A stretch of 64,000 bases of DNA from Geobacillus genomosp. 3 (GCF_000445995.2 NC_022080.4:380001-444000); one strand, 5' to 3'; positions 8,393 to 17,002 are shown, numbered from the stretch's first letter. Notes: generated by a model not told the origin, from the letters alone. Made by a program: numbers and translations.

Positions 8393-9079
8393 TTGACGAT
8401 TTCGGCCGCGGCGCTGTTGGCGCTATGGAAAATTATTGCGATTGATATCATTTTGTCGGGGGATAATGCGGTTGTCATCGCGATGGCGACGCGGCGGCTG
8501 CCAAAAGACCAGCAAAACAAGGCGATTTTTTGGGGAACGGCCGGGGCAGTGTTGTTGCGCATTTTGTTTGCGGCTGTGATTGTTTTTTTGCTCAACATTC
8601 CGTTCGTTCACTTCGCCGGAGGGCTGCTGCTTGTGTGGATCGCCTATAAAGTGCTCGTTGACCGGGAGGAGGAGGCCCATGTCCAAGCGGCAGACCGGTT
8701 GTTGAAAGCCATCATGACGATTGTTGTCGCCGATGCGGTCATGAGCTTGGACAATGTCGTTGCTGTCGCCGGTGCGGCCGAAGGGCATCTTGGCATGTTG
8801 GCGCTTGGGGTCGCCATCAGCATCCCGATCATGATTTTCGGTTCCAAAGCGATCGTGCGCGTCATGGAGAAACACCGTTGGATCGCGTATGTCGGCTCGG
8901 GCATTTTGGCGTGGACGGCCGGGAAGATGATCGCAGGGGATGAAGGGGTGCTTCATTGGCTTCATCTTTCTTACGGCCCGTTCGTTTATGTGGTTGCCGC
9001 CGGCGTGACAATCGTGGTATTGGCGGCCGGCTATATCACGAATAAAAGAGCTGAGCGTGAGGAAGGTACATTGATTTGA
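8393..9079 (+). CDS. TerC/YjbE-family integral membrane protein, possible metal exporter
   Basis: 228 residues with about seven membrane segments. Two TerC signatures are present: IIAIDIILSGDNAVVIAMA near residue 15 and VADAVMSLDNVVAVAGAA near residue 118. Their conserved acidic residues (SGDN and SLDN) lie within membrane helices. Family members in Bacillus (YkoY, MeeF/MeeY) export Mn2+ or metallate secreted enzymes; which ion this one handles is not evident. The start is a TTG at 8393 preceded by AAAGGGTGG. It precedes a dehydrogenase on the same strand with 24 bp between them. Confidence 0.88.
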   Translation: MTISAAALLALWKIIAIDIILSGDNAVVIAMATRRLPKDQQNKAIFWGTAGAVLLRILFAAVIVFLLNIPFVHFAGGLLLVWIAYKVLVDREEEAHVQAADRLLKAIMTIVVADAVMSLDNVVAVAGAAEGHLGMLALGVAISIPIMIFGSKAIVRVMEKHRWIAYVGSGILAWTAGKMIAGDEGVLHWLHLSYGPFVYVVAAGVTIVVLAAGYITNKRAEREEGTLI

Positions 9080-9103
9080 ACGGTTGAGGGGTGGTTTGAC
9101 GTC

Positions 9104-10036
9104 ATGGACATCCGACGCATTCTTGTGACAGGAAGGCTTTATGCCGAGCTTGCCGCCCTTCTCCCGGACAAGCGGCCCGATAAGGCGTTTCGCTTTGTTG
9201 CGGAAGAAGAATTGACGGACAATGATTTCGCCTGGGCGGATGCGTACGTCGGCTTCCGGCCGGCCGGGCCGTTTTCGCTTGCCTCGCTCCGCTGGGTGCA
9301 TTCCCTCGGCGCGGGCGTTGACGCGTTTTTGTGGAAGCGGGAATGGAAGAAGGACGTGCTGTTGACGCGGACGGTCGGTTCGTTCGGCGAGCAGATCGCC
9401 GAATATTGCTTGAGCTATTTGCTGCGCGACGTTCAGTGCCATGACGTGTATGCATGGTATCAAGAGCAGCGGCAATGGAAGCCAATCGCTCCGAAGCGGC
9501 TTGGCGAACAGCGGGTTGTCATTTACGGGACAGGCGAAATCGGCCGGCGCATTGCGGAAACGCTTCGGCTGTTTGGGGTTTCCCCGGTCGGCGTATCGCG
9601 AAGCGGCCGGACGTCGCCGCCGTTTTCGGCCGTTTATCGCCCTGAAGAGGCGGGGGAAGCGCTTGCCCGCGCCGATTGGGTGATCGCGGCTCTTCCGCTC
9701 ACCGAGGAAACATATCATCTCTTTGACGAGACGTTTTTTGCCTGTCTGCACAACGCCGGCTTTATCAACGTCGGCCGCGGTGCGACGGTCGAGGAGACGG
9801 CGCTTGTCGGCGCGCTCGAAAATCGAAACGTCCGCCTCGCGGTGCTTGATGTGTTTGAAGAAGAGCCGCTTCCGCCGCACTCGCCGCTATGGACTCATCC
9901 AAACGCCATCATCACCCCGCATATCGCGGCGCTCACATCGCCAGAGGACGCCGCCCGCAGCATGCTGGACACGCTCCGCTGCATCGAAGCCGGCGAACCG
10001 CTTGCCAATGCGGTCGATGTGAGCCGGCAATATTGA
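9104..10036 (+). CDS. D-2-hydroxyacid dehydrogenase (GhrA/hydroxypyruvate reductase-like)
   Basis: 310 residues. The NAD(P) fold has GTGEIG at 142-147; NVGRG gives catalytic Arg225, the DVFEEEPLP motif carries the catalytic Glu near 254, and TPHIAA gives His273. Such enzymes reduce glyoxylate, hydroxypyruvate or other 2-oxoacids. The N-terminal half is short and divergent as in the GhrA branch. A glyoxylate-related role would fit the glcDF genes 10 kb away, but the substrate is not determined. The last 56 bp (9981-10036) recur exactly at 13889-13944, marking a rearrangement downstream. Confidence 0.88.
   Translation: MDIRRILVTGRLYAELAALLPDKRPDKAFRFVAEEELTDNDFAWADAYVGFRPAGPFSLASLRWVHSLGAGVDAFLWKREWKKDVLLTRTVGSFGEQIAEYCLSYLLRDVQCHDVYAWYQEQRQWKPIAPKRLGEQRVVIYGTGEIGRRIAETLRLFGVSPVGVSRSGRTSPPFSAVYRPEEAGEALARADWVIAALPLTEETYHLFDETFFACLHNAGFINVGRGATVEETALVGALENRNVRLAVLDVFEEEPLPPHSPLWTHPNAIITPHIAALTSPEDAARSMLDTLRCIEAGEPLANAVDVSRQY
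9981..10036 (+). repeat. 56-bp exact direct repeat, copy A (3' end of dehydrogenase gene)
   Basis: Identical to 13889-13944. It encodes the C-terminal 18 residues (ending ANAVDVSRQY) and the stop. Copy B is preceded by a diverged but homologous reading frame, and IS elements lie between the copies. Confidence 0.95.
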
Positions 10037-10044
10037 AGGAAAAA

Positions 10045-10076
10045 GGTGTCTCAGAAACAATGGGACGCCTTTTTTC
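10045..10076 (+). terminator. Terminator after the D-2-hydroxyacid dehydrogenase
   Basis: GGTGTCTCA-gaaacaa-TGGGACGCC (nine pairs including G-U) followed by TTTTTTCT. The same GGTGTC...GGGACACC type recurs at 45891 and in variant form at 13947 and 56323. Confidence 0.75.
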
Positions 10077-10267
10077 TATGGCATCATTGTGAAAGGAAGA
10101 AGGAATGTTAGAAATCCTGTTGAAATTCACAGAAAAAGCCATCTGAAAGCCCACGGTTTCAATCGAGGGATGAACGACGGCGTTGCTCGGCAATCCCTTA
10201 AGAGGATAGCTTCGAGCCGCCATTTTTCTCTTTAGTGTGGAATCTCAAAAGAAAAGGGGGCGAAGCC

Positions 10268-10378
10268 ATGCCCACGATCACACTCAGGCTGGAGCGGCAC
10301 AACCTAACGAAAGTTGCCAAATTTGTTCATGCAATAAAGACATTGCAAAAAAACATCACGCGAGCCAGCGAAGTGTAG
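10268..10378 (+). pseudogene. Short ORF remnant, possibly degraded transposon (TnpB-like) start
   Basis: An ATG with a good AGGGGG site opens a 36-codon frame, MPTITLRLERHNLTKVAKFV..., ended by TAG. The same frame then stays open past 10500, up to the IS3 left end. The MPTITL... start resembles some IS605-type TnpB proteins and a CCCACGG...GAGGG motif at about 10158-10177 recalls the ends of such elements. The match is weak, so it may instead be a short peptide gene. The rest of 10077-10506 holds nothing I recognise. Confidence 0.3.
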
Positions 10379-10669
10379 GGTGACATCTACCGCACGTTCC
10401 TAAAATCTGTATGTATCTTCGAGGGTGGAAGCCGTGGAAAAAGCAAAACAATTAGGGTTCATTCCAAAGTTTCATATGTTGCGAACGCCTTCATCGGATT
10501 GAACATATCCCTGTCAAGTAGACAGTGTGAAAAATACCCACCTTCTTCAGCTGCTTGTTAGGATAGTGGAATGAGGAAACGTTGTCAAGGAAAGCACTTG
10601 ACAACGTCTCCTTCATTCCACTTCATCGTTGGCAAGCTGAAGAAGGAGACATTCTCAGCCGTTCGTCTG

Positions 10670-11542
10670 CTAGGCTGCTTGGGCAATTCGGTATTCCACT
10701 GGGCTGAGGTAGTCTAGTTTTTTCTGGCACCGTTCGTAATTATAAAAATACATGTACTGATCGATCGCCTCGATCATTTCCTCTTCCGTTTCAAAGGTGG
10801 GAAGGTCCATCATTTCCGATTTCAAATGTCCGAAAAAATTTTCCATGCAGGCATTGTCTAAACAGTTCCCTCTTCTGGACATACTAGGAATGATATGATG
10901 AGCCTTCAGCAGTTGATGGTACTGGCGGGATGTGTACTGGGAGCCTTGATCGCTATGGAGAAGGACTCCTCGCGCATCCCGTTTTTTGATGGCATCCTTG
11001 ACCGTTTCGATTACCAATTTTAAGTCATTCGAACGACTGATGCGATACGCAATGATTTCATTGTTGTACAAATCTTTAATAACAGACAGATACAAATAGG
11101 TTCCTTGAAATGGCACATAGGTAATATCCGTCACCCATTTTTGGTTGGCTGCAGTGGCCACAAAATCACGGTTTAACACGTTCGACGCTACGATATTCTC
11201 CTTTCCCGCTTTATACTTCGGCTTTTTTCGACGGATTTTGTCCTGAACCCCCAACTCTTTCATCAGTCGGTATACTCGCTTATGATTCACGGTCTTCCCA
11301 TCATTTCGTTTTATCCATGCCTTCACGCGGTAGTATCCATAGATCCCGTTGACCTTTTGATGGCATTCGAGGATCATTTGTTTGATTTGTTCATTTTCCT
11401 TTTGCTTCTCTGTGACGATTCCCTGCCGGTTTACCCATCGATAGTATCCACTTCTTGACACACCGGCCAGTTGACATAGCCAGGCAATCGGATAGGTGTT
11501 GGATAACTCCTGAATGATCGAGAACCGCTCTTTCGGTTTCAC
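10670..11542 (-). CDS. IS3-family transposase OrfB (DDE catalytic domain)
   Basis: 290 residues with an HTH_21-type N-terminus (GVSRSGYYRWVNR) and an rve integrase core. The acidic triad is Asp139 (WVTDITYVPF), Asp198 (LLHSDQGSQYTS) and Glu234 (ACMENFFGHLKSE). The GTG at 11542 overlaps the OrfA stop as GTGA, but the product is probably made mainly as an OrfAB fusion through the A6G slip at 11563-11569, since reading in -1 from there runs into ...EVKPKERFS. It catalyses cut and rejoin of the element's ends. Confidence 0.95.
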   Translation of the reverse strand: MKPKERFSIIQELSNTYPIAWLCQLAGVSRSGYYRWVNRQGIVTEKQKENEQIKQMILECHQKVNGIYGYYRVKAWIKRNDGKTVNHKRVYRLMKELGVQDKIRRKKPKYKAGKENIVASNVLNRDFVATAANQKWVTDITYVPFQGTYLYLSVIKDLYNNEIIAYRISRSNDLKLVIETVKDAIKKRDARGVLLHSDQGSQYTSRQYHQLLKAHHIIPSMSRRGNCLDNACMENFFGHLKSEMMDLPTFETEEEMIEAIDQYMYFYNYERCQKKLDYLSPVEYRIAQAA

Positions 11543-11871
11543 CTCCTTGCCAGCTCTCGTAACTTTTTTAAATAATCATTCTCTGCTTTCAGTCTTCGAT
11601 TCTCTTCCTCTAAACTGCACTCTTTTTTTCGAGGCCTTCCCTTGAATGGAGACCTGGATGTCCCGCGCCGTTCTTCGAGCCCTTTTCGACCATGTTCATG
11701 GTAACGTTTTACCCAAAGTCTGATCGTTTTCGTGCAGGGAATCCCTAACTCTTGGCATATCCGCTTATATCCCCATCCTTCCTCGATGTACATCTGGACA
11801 GCCCTCCATTTAAACTCCACGGAATAAGTGGTCTTCCCTTTCGGTGTTTGCTTGGTCTCGAACATAAACAA
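11539..11871 (-). CDS. IS3-family transposase OrfA (helix-turn-helix)
   Basis: 110 residues beginning MFMFETKQTPKGKTTYSVEF. The HTH is around WGYKRICQELGIPCTKTIRLW, followed by a basic linker and a leucine-zipper-like tail (LEEENRRLKAENDYLKKL). OrfA binds the IS ends and regulates transposition. An AAAAAAG heptamer in the last codons (11569 to 11563) is the standard IS3 -1 frameshift signal, placed correctly to enter OrfB. Confidence 0.93.
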   Translation of the reverse strand: MFMFETKQTPKGKTTYSVEFKWRAVQMYIEEGWGYKRICQELGIPCTKTIRLWVKRYHEHGRKGLEERRGTSRSPFKGRPRKKECSLEEENRRLKAENDYLKKLRELARR

Positions 11872-11932
11872 ATCCCTCCAGTGTTTTTACTGACAGTATG
11901 GGCATTTTCCCAACTGTCTACACTAGAGGGAT

Positions 11933-12342
11933 AATATCAGATCGGTGAGGGCGTTTTCTTTTTGAAGTCCGCCATTTCGTGTCGGTATCCGACAAAAAAA
12001 TGGCGGGGTTCCGACACAAGTTGGCGGTGAAAGAGAGAGAAAATGGAGGTATAATGAGGTTGAATAGGAAAATATTTGGGTAGCGTCAAAAGTTTGATGA
12101 AAACTCCACACAGGCCATCCCATGGAGCATCGCGAGGCATCCTGGGAGCCGGATTCGCCCTTGACCAACACCCGCCAAAGGTGAGAAAGAGTCGTCAAGG
12201 GCGACGGGGACAAAAAAGAGGGCATAGGAAAGCCGCCCTTGCCATGACCGAATTTTACCTTTGGCGGTGTTCGGTTGGTCAAGGGTTCGCTTCGCCGAAT
12301 CCGGCAGGAGTTCTGTTCAACGGGCTCCGGAGGACAAAAAAG
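11933..12342. repeat. Intergenic patch with two large hairpins between IS elements
   Basis: There is no gene. At about 11970-12010 CCGCCATTT/AAATGGCGG encloses TGTCGG-tat-CCGACA. At 12149-12304 an imperfect inverted repeat of about 155 bp has outer arms GCCGGATTCG/CGAATCCGGC, CCCTTGACCAA/TTGGTCAAGGG and CCAAAGGT/ACCTTTGG, and inner arms around CAAGGGCG/CGCCCTTG. These could be ends of an element or a MITE-like relic. Confidence 0.6.
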
Positions 12343-13494
12343 TCAGGCCGCCTCTTGTAGGAGAAACGCTTGGGCCATGGCGATCAGCTTCGTCCACCGG
12401 GCCGGCATATGCGGCAGATCGGCGAGCTCCGGGATGACGACGGGAACCCGGCCTTCGAGCGCGCCATGCGGGCGCAGGAAGTTGAAATACGCCACAAACA
12501 GCGTGACAAAGGACACCGAGCCTTCTTCCGCACCGAACCCATGAGTCGGCCGATAGTTGCCTTTAAACGTCCGGTTGAATCGCTCGATGATCTGCTTGAG
12601 AGGGCGAAACTCTTCCGAGACCGGATCTTCGTTGGTCAGCCCGATCACCTGGCGGACGTCAAACGGAATCCCGTGCTGGGCAAAGAAGTGCTGCGCCAGC
12701 AGGTAAATGGGATTGCCGTCGACGACGAACGACAAATCGTCCGGGATGGACGGCAGTTTTCGCAGGACGTCATCACAGGCCCGGATGGCCGAGAGCGTGT
12801 CCCGGTTGGGGGAGACGCGATACGACAGCACGATCTTTTTGACGGCGTCAAACATAAAGAACAGGTAATGCCAGCGCCCTTTCACGCGAATATACGTCTC
12901 GTCCCCACAGAACGAGCCGGACAGCTCGTACGGGAACCGGTCGACAAAGGGCTTCATCAAGAGCGCGACGCTGTTGGCATAGTTGAGCACCGTCTGATGG
13001 GAGATCGACACGCCATGCACATCCTTCATGATTCCGGCTGTCTGTCTGGAGGACATCCCATAGTTAACGTAGTACGTCAACACCAGCCCCAACACGTGCG
13101 GCGACGCAGCCAGCCGGGACCAATCGACTTTCGGCTTGACGGGCGATGATGGAGCCACCGGGAGAAAGTCAAACCAAAACTCTCGAACCAAATACCGCAC
13201 CTTGAAGGCTTGAGGATCCTGTTGAAACTGTTGGCGCTCCTTCTTCGTCATCCGTCGAAGGTTGGCCTGGTAAAACGGGCAGTCGTTGTTCTTGCACTTG
13301 TAGATGTTGTATTCTTTGCGTTCCTTGATTTTCTCCAGCGTCTTTTTGCAGTGCGGGCAGCGAAAGACCGCTTGCTTTTTGAACCGATTTCGGTGGTTGA
13401 ACCGGCATTGGCACACTTTGCATTGGTACTGCCCTTTTCCGCCGTTGTTGGCGTACAGGTAGGATGACGGCGCCTGGCAACGGGGACACGTCAA
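12343..13494 (-). CDS. DDE transposase with zinc ribbons (IS6/IS240-like)
   Basis: 383 residues. Two N-terminal zinc ribbons (C3/C6/C25/C28 and C46/C49/C67/C72) are followed by an HTH-like region and a DDE core: Asp198 (FCGDETYIRVKGRWHYLF), Asp259 (SFVVDGNPIYLL) and Glu304 (KQIIERFNRTFKGNYR). The KGRWHYLF pattern is close to the IS6/IS240 domain but the zinc ribbons are unusual for IS6, so the family is tentative. The start is a TTG at 13494 with AGGA upstream. Terminal repeats were not identified with confidence; a long inverted repeat lies just beyond its 3' end. Confidence 0.85.
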   Translation of the reverse strand: MTCPRCQAPSSYLYANNGGKGQYQCKVCQCRFNHRNRFKKQAVFRCPHCKKTLEKIKERKEYNIYKCKNNDCPFYQANLRRMTKKERQQFQQDPQAFKVRYLVREFWFDFLPVAPSSPVKPKVDWSRLAASPHVLGLVLTYYVNYGMSSRQTAGIMKDVHGVSISHQTVLNYANSVALLMKPFVDRFPYELSGSFCGDETYIRVKGRWHYLFFMFDAVKKIVLSYRVSPNRDTLSAIRACDDVLRKLPSIPDDLSFVVDGNPIYLLAQHFFAQHGIPFDVRQVIGLTNEDPVSEEFRPLKQIIERFNRTFKGNYRPTHGFGAEEGSVSFVTLFVAYFNFLRPHGALEGRVPVVIPELADLPHMPARWTKLIAMAQAFLLQEAA

Positions 13495-13517
13495 CGAATC
13501 CTATGGGAGGGGATGAA

Positions 13518-13856
13518 GTGCGTATAGGCATCCCGCTAGTTTTGCTCCTTGTCATGATTTTCTTTTCAGGGTGTCAGCAACAACAGACGGTCCCAGGGTA
13601 TGACGATATTCCCCTGCACCCAAAGGCGAGTGACATTCGTTCGGTGGATGAGCGGGTGGAGTTTGTTGTTGCGTCTTCTTCCGCGGAGGAAGTGGCTGAC
13701 TACTATCTTGAGAAATTGAAGAAACGTCAATGGACTCAAGTTGACAGGTGGGGGTCAGCTTTCGTGTATGAGAAAAAGGGGAGGGAAATTTTGCTAGTTG
13801 TTGCGGATGTGAAAAATTATACGAAAGTATCCGTCAGTCCGTTCCACCGGAATTGA
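13518..13856 (+). CDS. Small predicted lipoprotein
   Basis: 112 residues. The GTG at 13518 has GGAGGGG upstream; an ATG at 13513 runs into a stop after four codons. The N-terminus MRIGIPLVLLLVMIFFSGCQ is a lipoprotein signal with lipobox FFSGC. The mature part contains VDERVEFVVASSSAEEVADY and an aromatic, basic C-terminus. I recognise no enzymatic domain. The start lies just outside the transposase on the opposite strand, and the end is beside the repeated dehydrogenase tail, so it may be cargo of the rearranged patch. Confidence 0.7.
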   Translation: MRIGIPLVLLLVMIFFSGCQQQQTVPGYDDIPLHPKASDIRSVDERVEFVVASSSAEEVADYYLEKLKKRQWTQVDRWGSAFVYEKKGREILLVVADVKNYTKVSVSPFHRN

Positions 13857-13944
13857 TCAAGACGTCAAACTGTTGGACCGCTTTCGCCGCATCGAAGCCG
13901 GCGAACCGCTTGCCAATGCGGTCGATGTGAGCCGGCAATATTGA
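13857..13944 (+). pseudogene. Remnant 3' end of a second D-2-hydroxyacid dehydrogenase copy
   Basis: The frame DQDVKLLDRFRRIEAGEP...SRQY then stop is homologous to the C-terminus of the gene at 9104-10036 (MLDTLRCIEAGEP...). The final 56 bp (13889-13944) are identical and the bases before them diverged. No start or upstream part is present. It marks where the gene tail and its terminator originally adjoined lutC, or where an allele was imported. Confidence 0.75.
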
Positions 13945-13946
13945 CG

Positions 13947-13990
13947 AAAAACGGTGCCCTATGATCGAGAAGGGACACCGTTTCGTTTTG
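13947..13990. terminator. Bidirectional terminator between the dehydrogenase remnant and lutC
   Basis: AACGGTGCCCT-atgatcgaga-AGGGACACCGTT, with T-runs on both strands (TTTCGTTTT on plus, TTTTTCG on minus). It serves as the lutABC terminator. Confidence 0.8.
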
Positions 13991-13991
13991 G

Positions 13992-14714
13992 TCAGCGGTC
14001 GGTGACGATGATATACGCCGCTTTCATTGGCCCGTGGACGCCGACGACTAAGTTCATTTCAATGTCGGCCGAGTTGCTCGGGCCGGTGATGAAGTTGATG
14101 CACGATGGGACGAGGCCGCCTTTTTCAATTTGCTCATGAATGGCCGCCGCCGCTTGCGTCATGCGCGGCACAACCGTGCTTTTCGGGACGATGGCGATAT
14201 ACGTTTTCGGCAAAAAGTGAATGGCCCGGCCTTGTTCATTGCGCGAAAACAAAACGACTGTCCCTGATTCCGCCAGCGTGATGTCGCTGAAGGCGATGCC
14301 GACGTTCGCCTGCTCGGCGGCGTCAATGTTTTGGCGGCCGAGCGCCGGATTCCACGTATGGACGGCGGTTTGCTCGGCGGGCCATTCGTCTTGAAGCAGA
14401 GCGGACAGCCCGTACTCGGCAAAGCGCGGATCGTCCGGCACGATGACCGGACCGCCGCCGTAGGCGGCCACTTGCCGCTTCAGCGCGCCGGCAAGTTCGG
14501 CGCTTGTCGTTTCGATGTAATCGGTATGGATCAATCCGCATTGTTTTTGCAGCACTTTTAACAAGTCGTCTTGGCTATAGCCGGCAAGCACCGTCCATTG
14601 CGGCGCATAATCCCATTGCGGCCGGGAGACGCCGGACAGGCGCGGGTTTCTCCCAAGGCGCTGGGCGATGTTTTGCAAAAAGGCGTCACGGTTTTGAATC
14701 GTGCCACGCGTCAT
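13992..14714 (-). CDS. lutC: Lactate utilization protein C
   Basis: 240 residues of the LUD domain family ([19 protein letters not shown], then [20 protein letters not shown] and the terminal NLVVGVHGP). LutC works with LutA and LutB to oxidise L-lactate to pyruvate in place of a classical lactate dehydrogenase. Its ATG overlaps the lutB stop (ATGA), and the order lutA-lutB-lutC is the standard operon. The operon is preceded by a LutR-type operator at 16912-16924. It is followed by a strong terminator. Confidence 0.93.
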   Translation of the reverse strand: MTRGTIQNRDAFLQNIAQRLGRNPRLSGVSRPQWDYAPQWTVLAGYSQDDLLKVLQKQCGLIHTDYIETTSAELAGALKRQVAAYGGGPVIVPDDPRFAEYGLSALLQDEWPAEQTAVHTWNPALGRQNIDAAEQANVGIAFSDITLAESGTVVLFSRNEQGRAIHFLPKTYIAIVPKSTVVPRMTQAAAAIHEQIEKGGLVPSCINFITGPSNSADIEMNLVVGVHGPMKAAYIIVTDR

Positions 14715-16141
14715 GACTGCTTCCCTCCTCCTTGGCGGCTGTCAAACCAGTCGCGGAACCGCTCTTTGCTCGGCGCCGGAAATTCGCGGCTTTCCGTCCA
14801 CGCTTTCAGCGGCCCGGGGCCTTTCGTGACGCGCCCGTCCTCCACAAACGGGGCGAAGGCGCTCGGTGCGAATTTCGTGCCGAAGCGGTACAGCGACGAT
14901 GAGGCCGTTCCGAGACGAAATGCCTTCATTGCCAGCTTTTCCGCGACCGGCGCTTTTCCTTCCCGCTCGACGATGATTTGGCGATGCTTGATGAGCAGCT
15001 CGTGAAGCGGGATTTTCACCGGACACGCTTCCGTACAGGCGGCGCACAGCGAGGAGGCGTACGGGAGCTCCTTGTAGTCGTCATAACCGCCTAACAGCGG
15101 TGACAACACCGCGCCGATCGGGCCGGAGTAAATCGAACCGTACGAATGGCCGCCAATGTGGCGGTAGACCGGACAGACGTTGACACAGGCGGCGCAGCGG
15201 ATGCACTGCAGCACTGGTTGAAACTCGGTGCCTAAAATCGAGGAGCGCCCGTTGTCCACGATGACGAGATGGAATTCTTCCGGACCGTCGGCGTCGCCTT
15301 CATCGTGCGGACCGGTGAGAACGGTGATGTAGCTCGTCAGTTTTTGGCCGACAGCGCTTCGTGTGAGCATGCTCACAAGCACTTCCATCTCCGCAAACGT
15401 CGGGACGATTCGCTCCATCCCCATGACGGTAATTTGCGTTTTCGGCAGTGCGGTCACCAAATCAGCGTTGCCCTCGTTTGTGACGAGCGTGATCGATCCC
15501 GATTCGGCGATGGCGAAGTTGCACCCGGTGATGCCGATGTCGGCGGTCAAATAGTCGCGCCGCAGCATTTCACGGGCGTGGCGCGCAAGCTCAACGGGAT
15601 CGGACGATTTCGTATAGCCGAGCTTCCGTTGGAAGACATCGCGGATTTGCTCTTTGTTTTTATGGAGCGCCGGACCGACGATATGCGACGGCGGATCGTG
15701 GTCGTCGATTTGCAAAATGTATTCGCCGAGGTCGGTTTCGACCACTTGGCAGCCGATGGCTTCCAGAACCGGGTTTAAGTTGATTTCTTCTGTCACCATT
15801 GATTTTGATTTCACAATTTTTTTGGCTTGTTTGTCCAAGGCGACGCGGCGGATGTAGTCGTTCGCTTCTTCGGCCGTTTGGGCGAAAAAGACGTGGCCGC
15901 CCCGTTTGGCAACGTTTTCACTGAGCTGCATTAAATAAAAGTCCAAGTTTTCGAGCGTATGCTTGCGGATTTGTTCAGCGAGCGAACGCCACTCTTCCCA
16001 ATGGCCGAGCTCTTCGATGACGCCAAGCCGCCGCACATAGCCGCGGTCTTGCATGCCGGCGACTGCCCCGCGCATGAAATCGTTGTGCAAGTTTTCTTCG
16101 ACCCGCTTCCAAAACGGACCGTTTTCAATTTTCATCGGCAT
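14711..16141 (-). CDS. lutB: Lactate utilization iron-sulfur protein B
   Basis: 476 residues. The N-terminal LUD-type domain ([25 protein letters not shown]) is followed by ferredoxin motifs C-x2-C-x2-C-x3-C ([15 protein letters not shown]) and [16 protein letters not shown]. It is the electron-transfer core of the LutABC complex, which links L-lactate oxidation to the respiratory chain. The start at 16141 (MPMKIENG) could equally be the Met two codons later. It is translationally coupled to lutC and 15 bp after lutA. Confidence 0.94.
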   Translation of the reverse strand: MPMKIENGPFWKRVEENLHNDFMRGAVAGMQDRGYVRRLGVIEELGHWEEWRSLAEQIRKHTLENLDFYLMQLSENVAKRGGHVFFAQTAEEANDYIRRVALDKQAKKIVKSKSMVTEEINLNPVLEAIGCQVVETDLGEYILQIDDHDPPSHIVGPALHKNKEQIRDVFQRKLGYTKSSDPVELARHAREMLRRDYLTADIGITGCNFAIAESGSITLVTNEGNADLVTALPKTQITVMGMERIVPTFAEMEVLVSMLTRSAVGQKLTSYITVLTGPHDEGDADGPEEFHLVIVDNGRSSILGTEFQPVLQCIRCAACVNVCPVYRHIGGHSYGSIYSGPIGAVLSPLLGGYDDYKELPYASSLCAACTEACPVKIPLHELLIKHRQIIVEREGKAPVAEKLAMKAFRLGTASSSLYRFGTKFAPSAFAPFVEDGRVTKGPGPLKAWTESREFPAPSKERFRDWFDSRQGGGKQS

Positions 16142-16156
16142 GTCTGTTTCCCTCCC

Positions 16157-16876
16157 TTACTTCCGCTGATTCAGCACTTCGGCGATATGCATGACGCGAA
16201 TCGGTTTGCCGAGGCGCTCGATGCGTCCGCCGATGTTCATTAAACAGCCGCAGTCCGCGCCGATCAAATAGTCGGCTTCGACTTCCTCGATATGTTCGAT
16301 TTTTTCATCGACCATCTGTTCAGAGATCGGCCCCATTTTGACGGAAAACGTGCCGCCAAATCCGCAGCATTGATGGGCGTTCGGCAACGGAACGAGCTCA
16401 AGCCCTTTGACATTTTTCAATAGGCGAAACGGCGCTTCTTTGACGCCAAGAAGGCGGGTCATGTGACACGACGTATGGTACGTCGCTCGTCCATGAAGCG
16501 AGGCGCCGACATCTTCGACTTTCAGGACATCAACGAGAAATTGCGTCAATTCGTACGTTTTCGACGCGAGCCGCTTCGCCTCATCTTCCCACTCCGGATC
16601 GCCGCGGAAAATATGCGGATATTCTTTCAGCATCGCCGCGCACGAGCCGGATGGGGTGACGACGTAATCAGCGTGGGCGAACGCACGAATCATCTGTTTC
16701 ATGGCTTCTTTCGCCTCTTTGACGTAACCGCTGTTATATGCCGGCTGGCCGCAGCACGTTTGCGCTTCTGGAAAATCAATCTCGCAGCCGAGCCGCTCGA
16801 GCAGTTCGACGGTCGCTTTGCCGGCGTTCGTGTAAAAGAGATCGATGAGGCACGTGACAAACAATGATACTTTCAC
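16157..16876 (-). CDS. lutA: Lactate utilization protein A (CCG-domain)
   Basis: 239 residues with two cysteine-rich CCG domains: [15 protein letters not shown] near residue 36 and [19 protein letters not shown] near 166, the family that binds non-canonical Fe-S clusters in lactate, glycolate and heterodisulfide enzymes. It is the first gene of lutABC. A TATAAT (16934-16939, minus) lies upstream, with the LutR-type palindrome at 16912-16924 between it and the gene. Confidence 0.94.
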   Translation of the reverse strand: MKVSLFVTCLIDLFYTNAGKATVELLERLGCEIDFPEAQTCCGQPAYNSGYVKEAKEAMKQMIRAFAHADYVVTPSGSCAAMLKEYPHIFRGDPEWEDEAKRLASKTYELTQFLVDVLKVEDVGASLHGRATYHTSCHMTRLLGVKEAPFRLLKNVKGLELVPLPNAHQCCGFGGTFSVKMGPISEQMVDEKIEHIEEVEADYLIGADCGCLMNIGGRIERLGKPIRVMHIAEVLNQRK

Positions 16877-16911
16877 TTCTTCTCCCTCCTGCTTGCGGAT
16901 TGGATGAGCGG

Positions 16912-16924
16912 GTCATCTGATGAC
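16912..16924. promoter_or_regulatory. LutR-type operator upstream of lutABC
   Basis: GTCATCTGATGAC, a near-perfect palindrome, lies about 10 bp downstream of a minus-strand TATAAT (16934-16939). The core TCATCTGATGAC recurs at 17924-17935 ahead of the lactate permease, flanking lutR. Repressor binding just after the start site would block both lactate operons. Confidence 0.8.
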
Positions 16925-16971
16925 TATATGTCTATTATAAACGATTTTTTCAGATTCGCAGCCTTTTTTTG

Positions 16972-17002
16972 AAAAAAAGCACTCAGTCGGGCTGCTGAGT
17001 GC
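16972..17002 (-). terminator. Terminator of lutR
   Basis: GCACTCAG-cagcccga-CTGAGTGC followed by TTTTTTT on the minus strand, overlapping the lutR stop codon. Confidence 0.85.

Larger units (their letters stand above)
10507..11932 (-). mobile_element. IS3-family (IS150-group) insertion sequence
   Basis: Two overlapping transposase frames are flanked by imperfect inverted repeats: ATCCCTGTCAAGTAGACAG at 10507 and the reverse complement of ATCCCTCTAGTGTAGACAG ending at 11932, continuing into GAAAAT.CCCA on both sides. Size about 1.43 kb is typical. The exact tips and target duplication are uncertain. Both frames are intact, so the element may be active. Confidence 0.88.

Noticed and set aside
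8423..9880. Long open frame of 485 codons on the minus strand opposite TerC and the dehydrogenase
   Set aside because: Arg- and Pro-rich, no ribosome site, no family pattern; it is antisense to two well-supported genes in GC-rich DNA.
12370..13149. 259-codon plus-strand frame opposite the second transposase
   Set aside because: Antisense to the DDE transposase with its motifs intact; no ribosome site and no recognisable domain.
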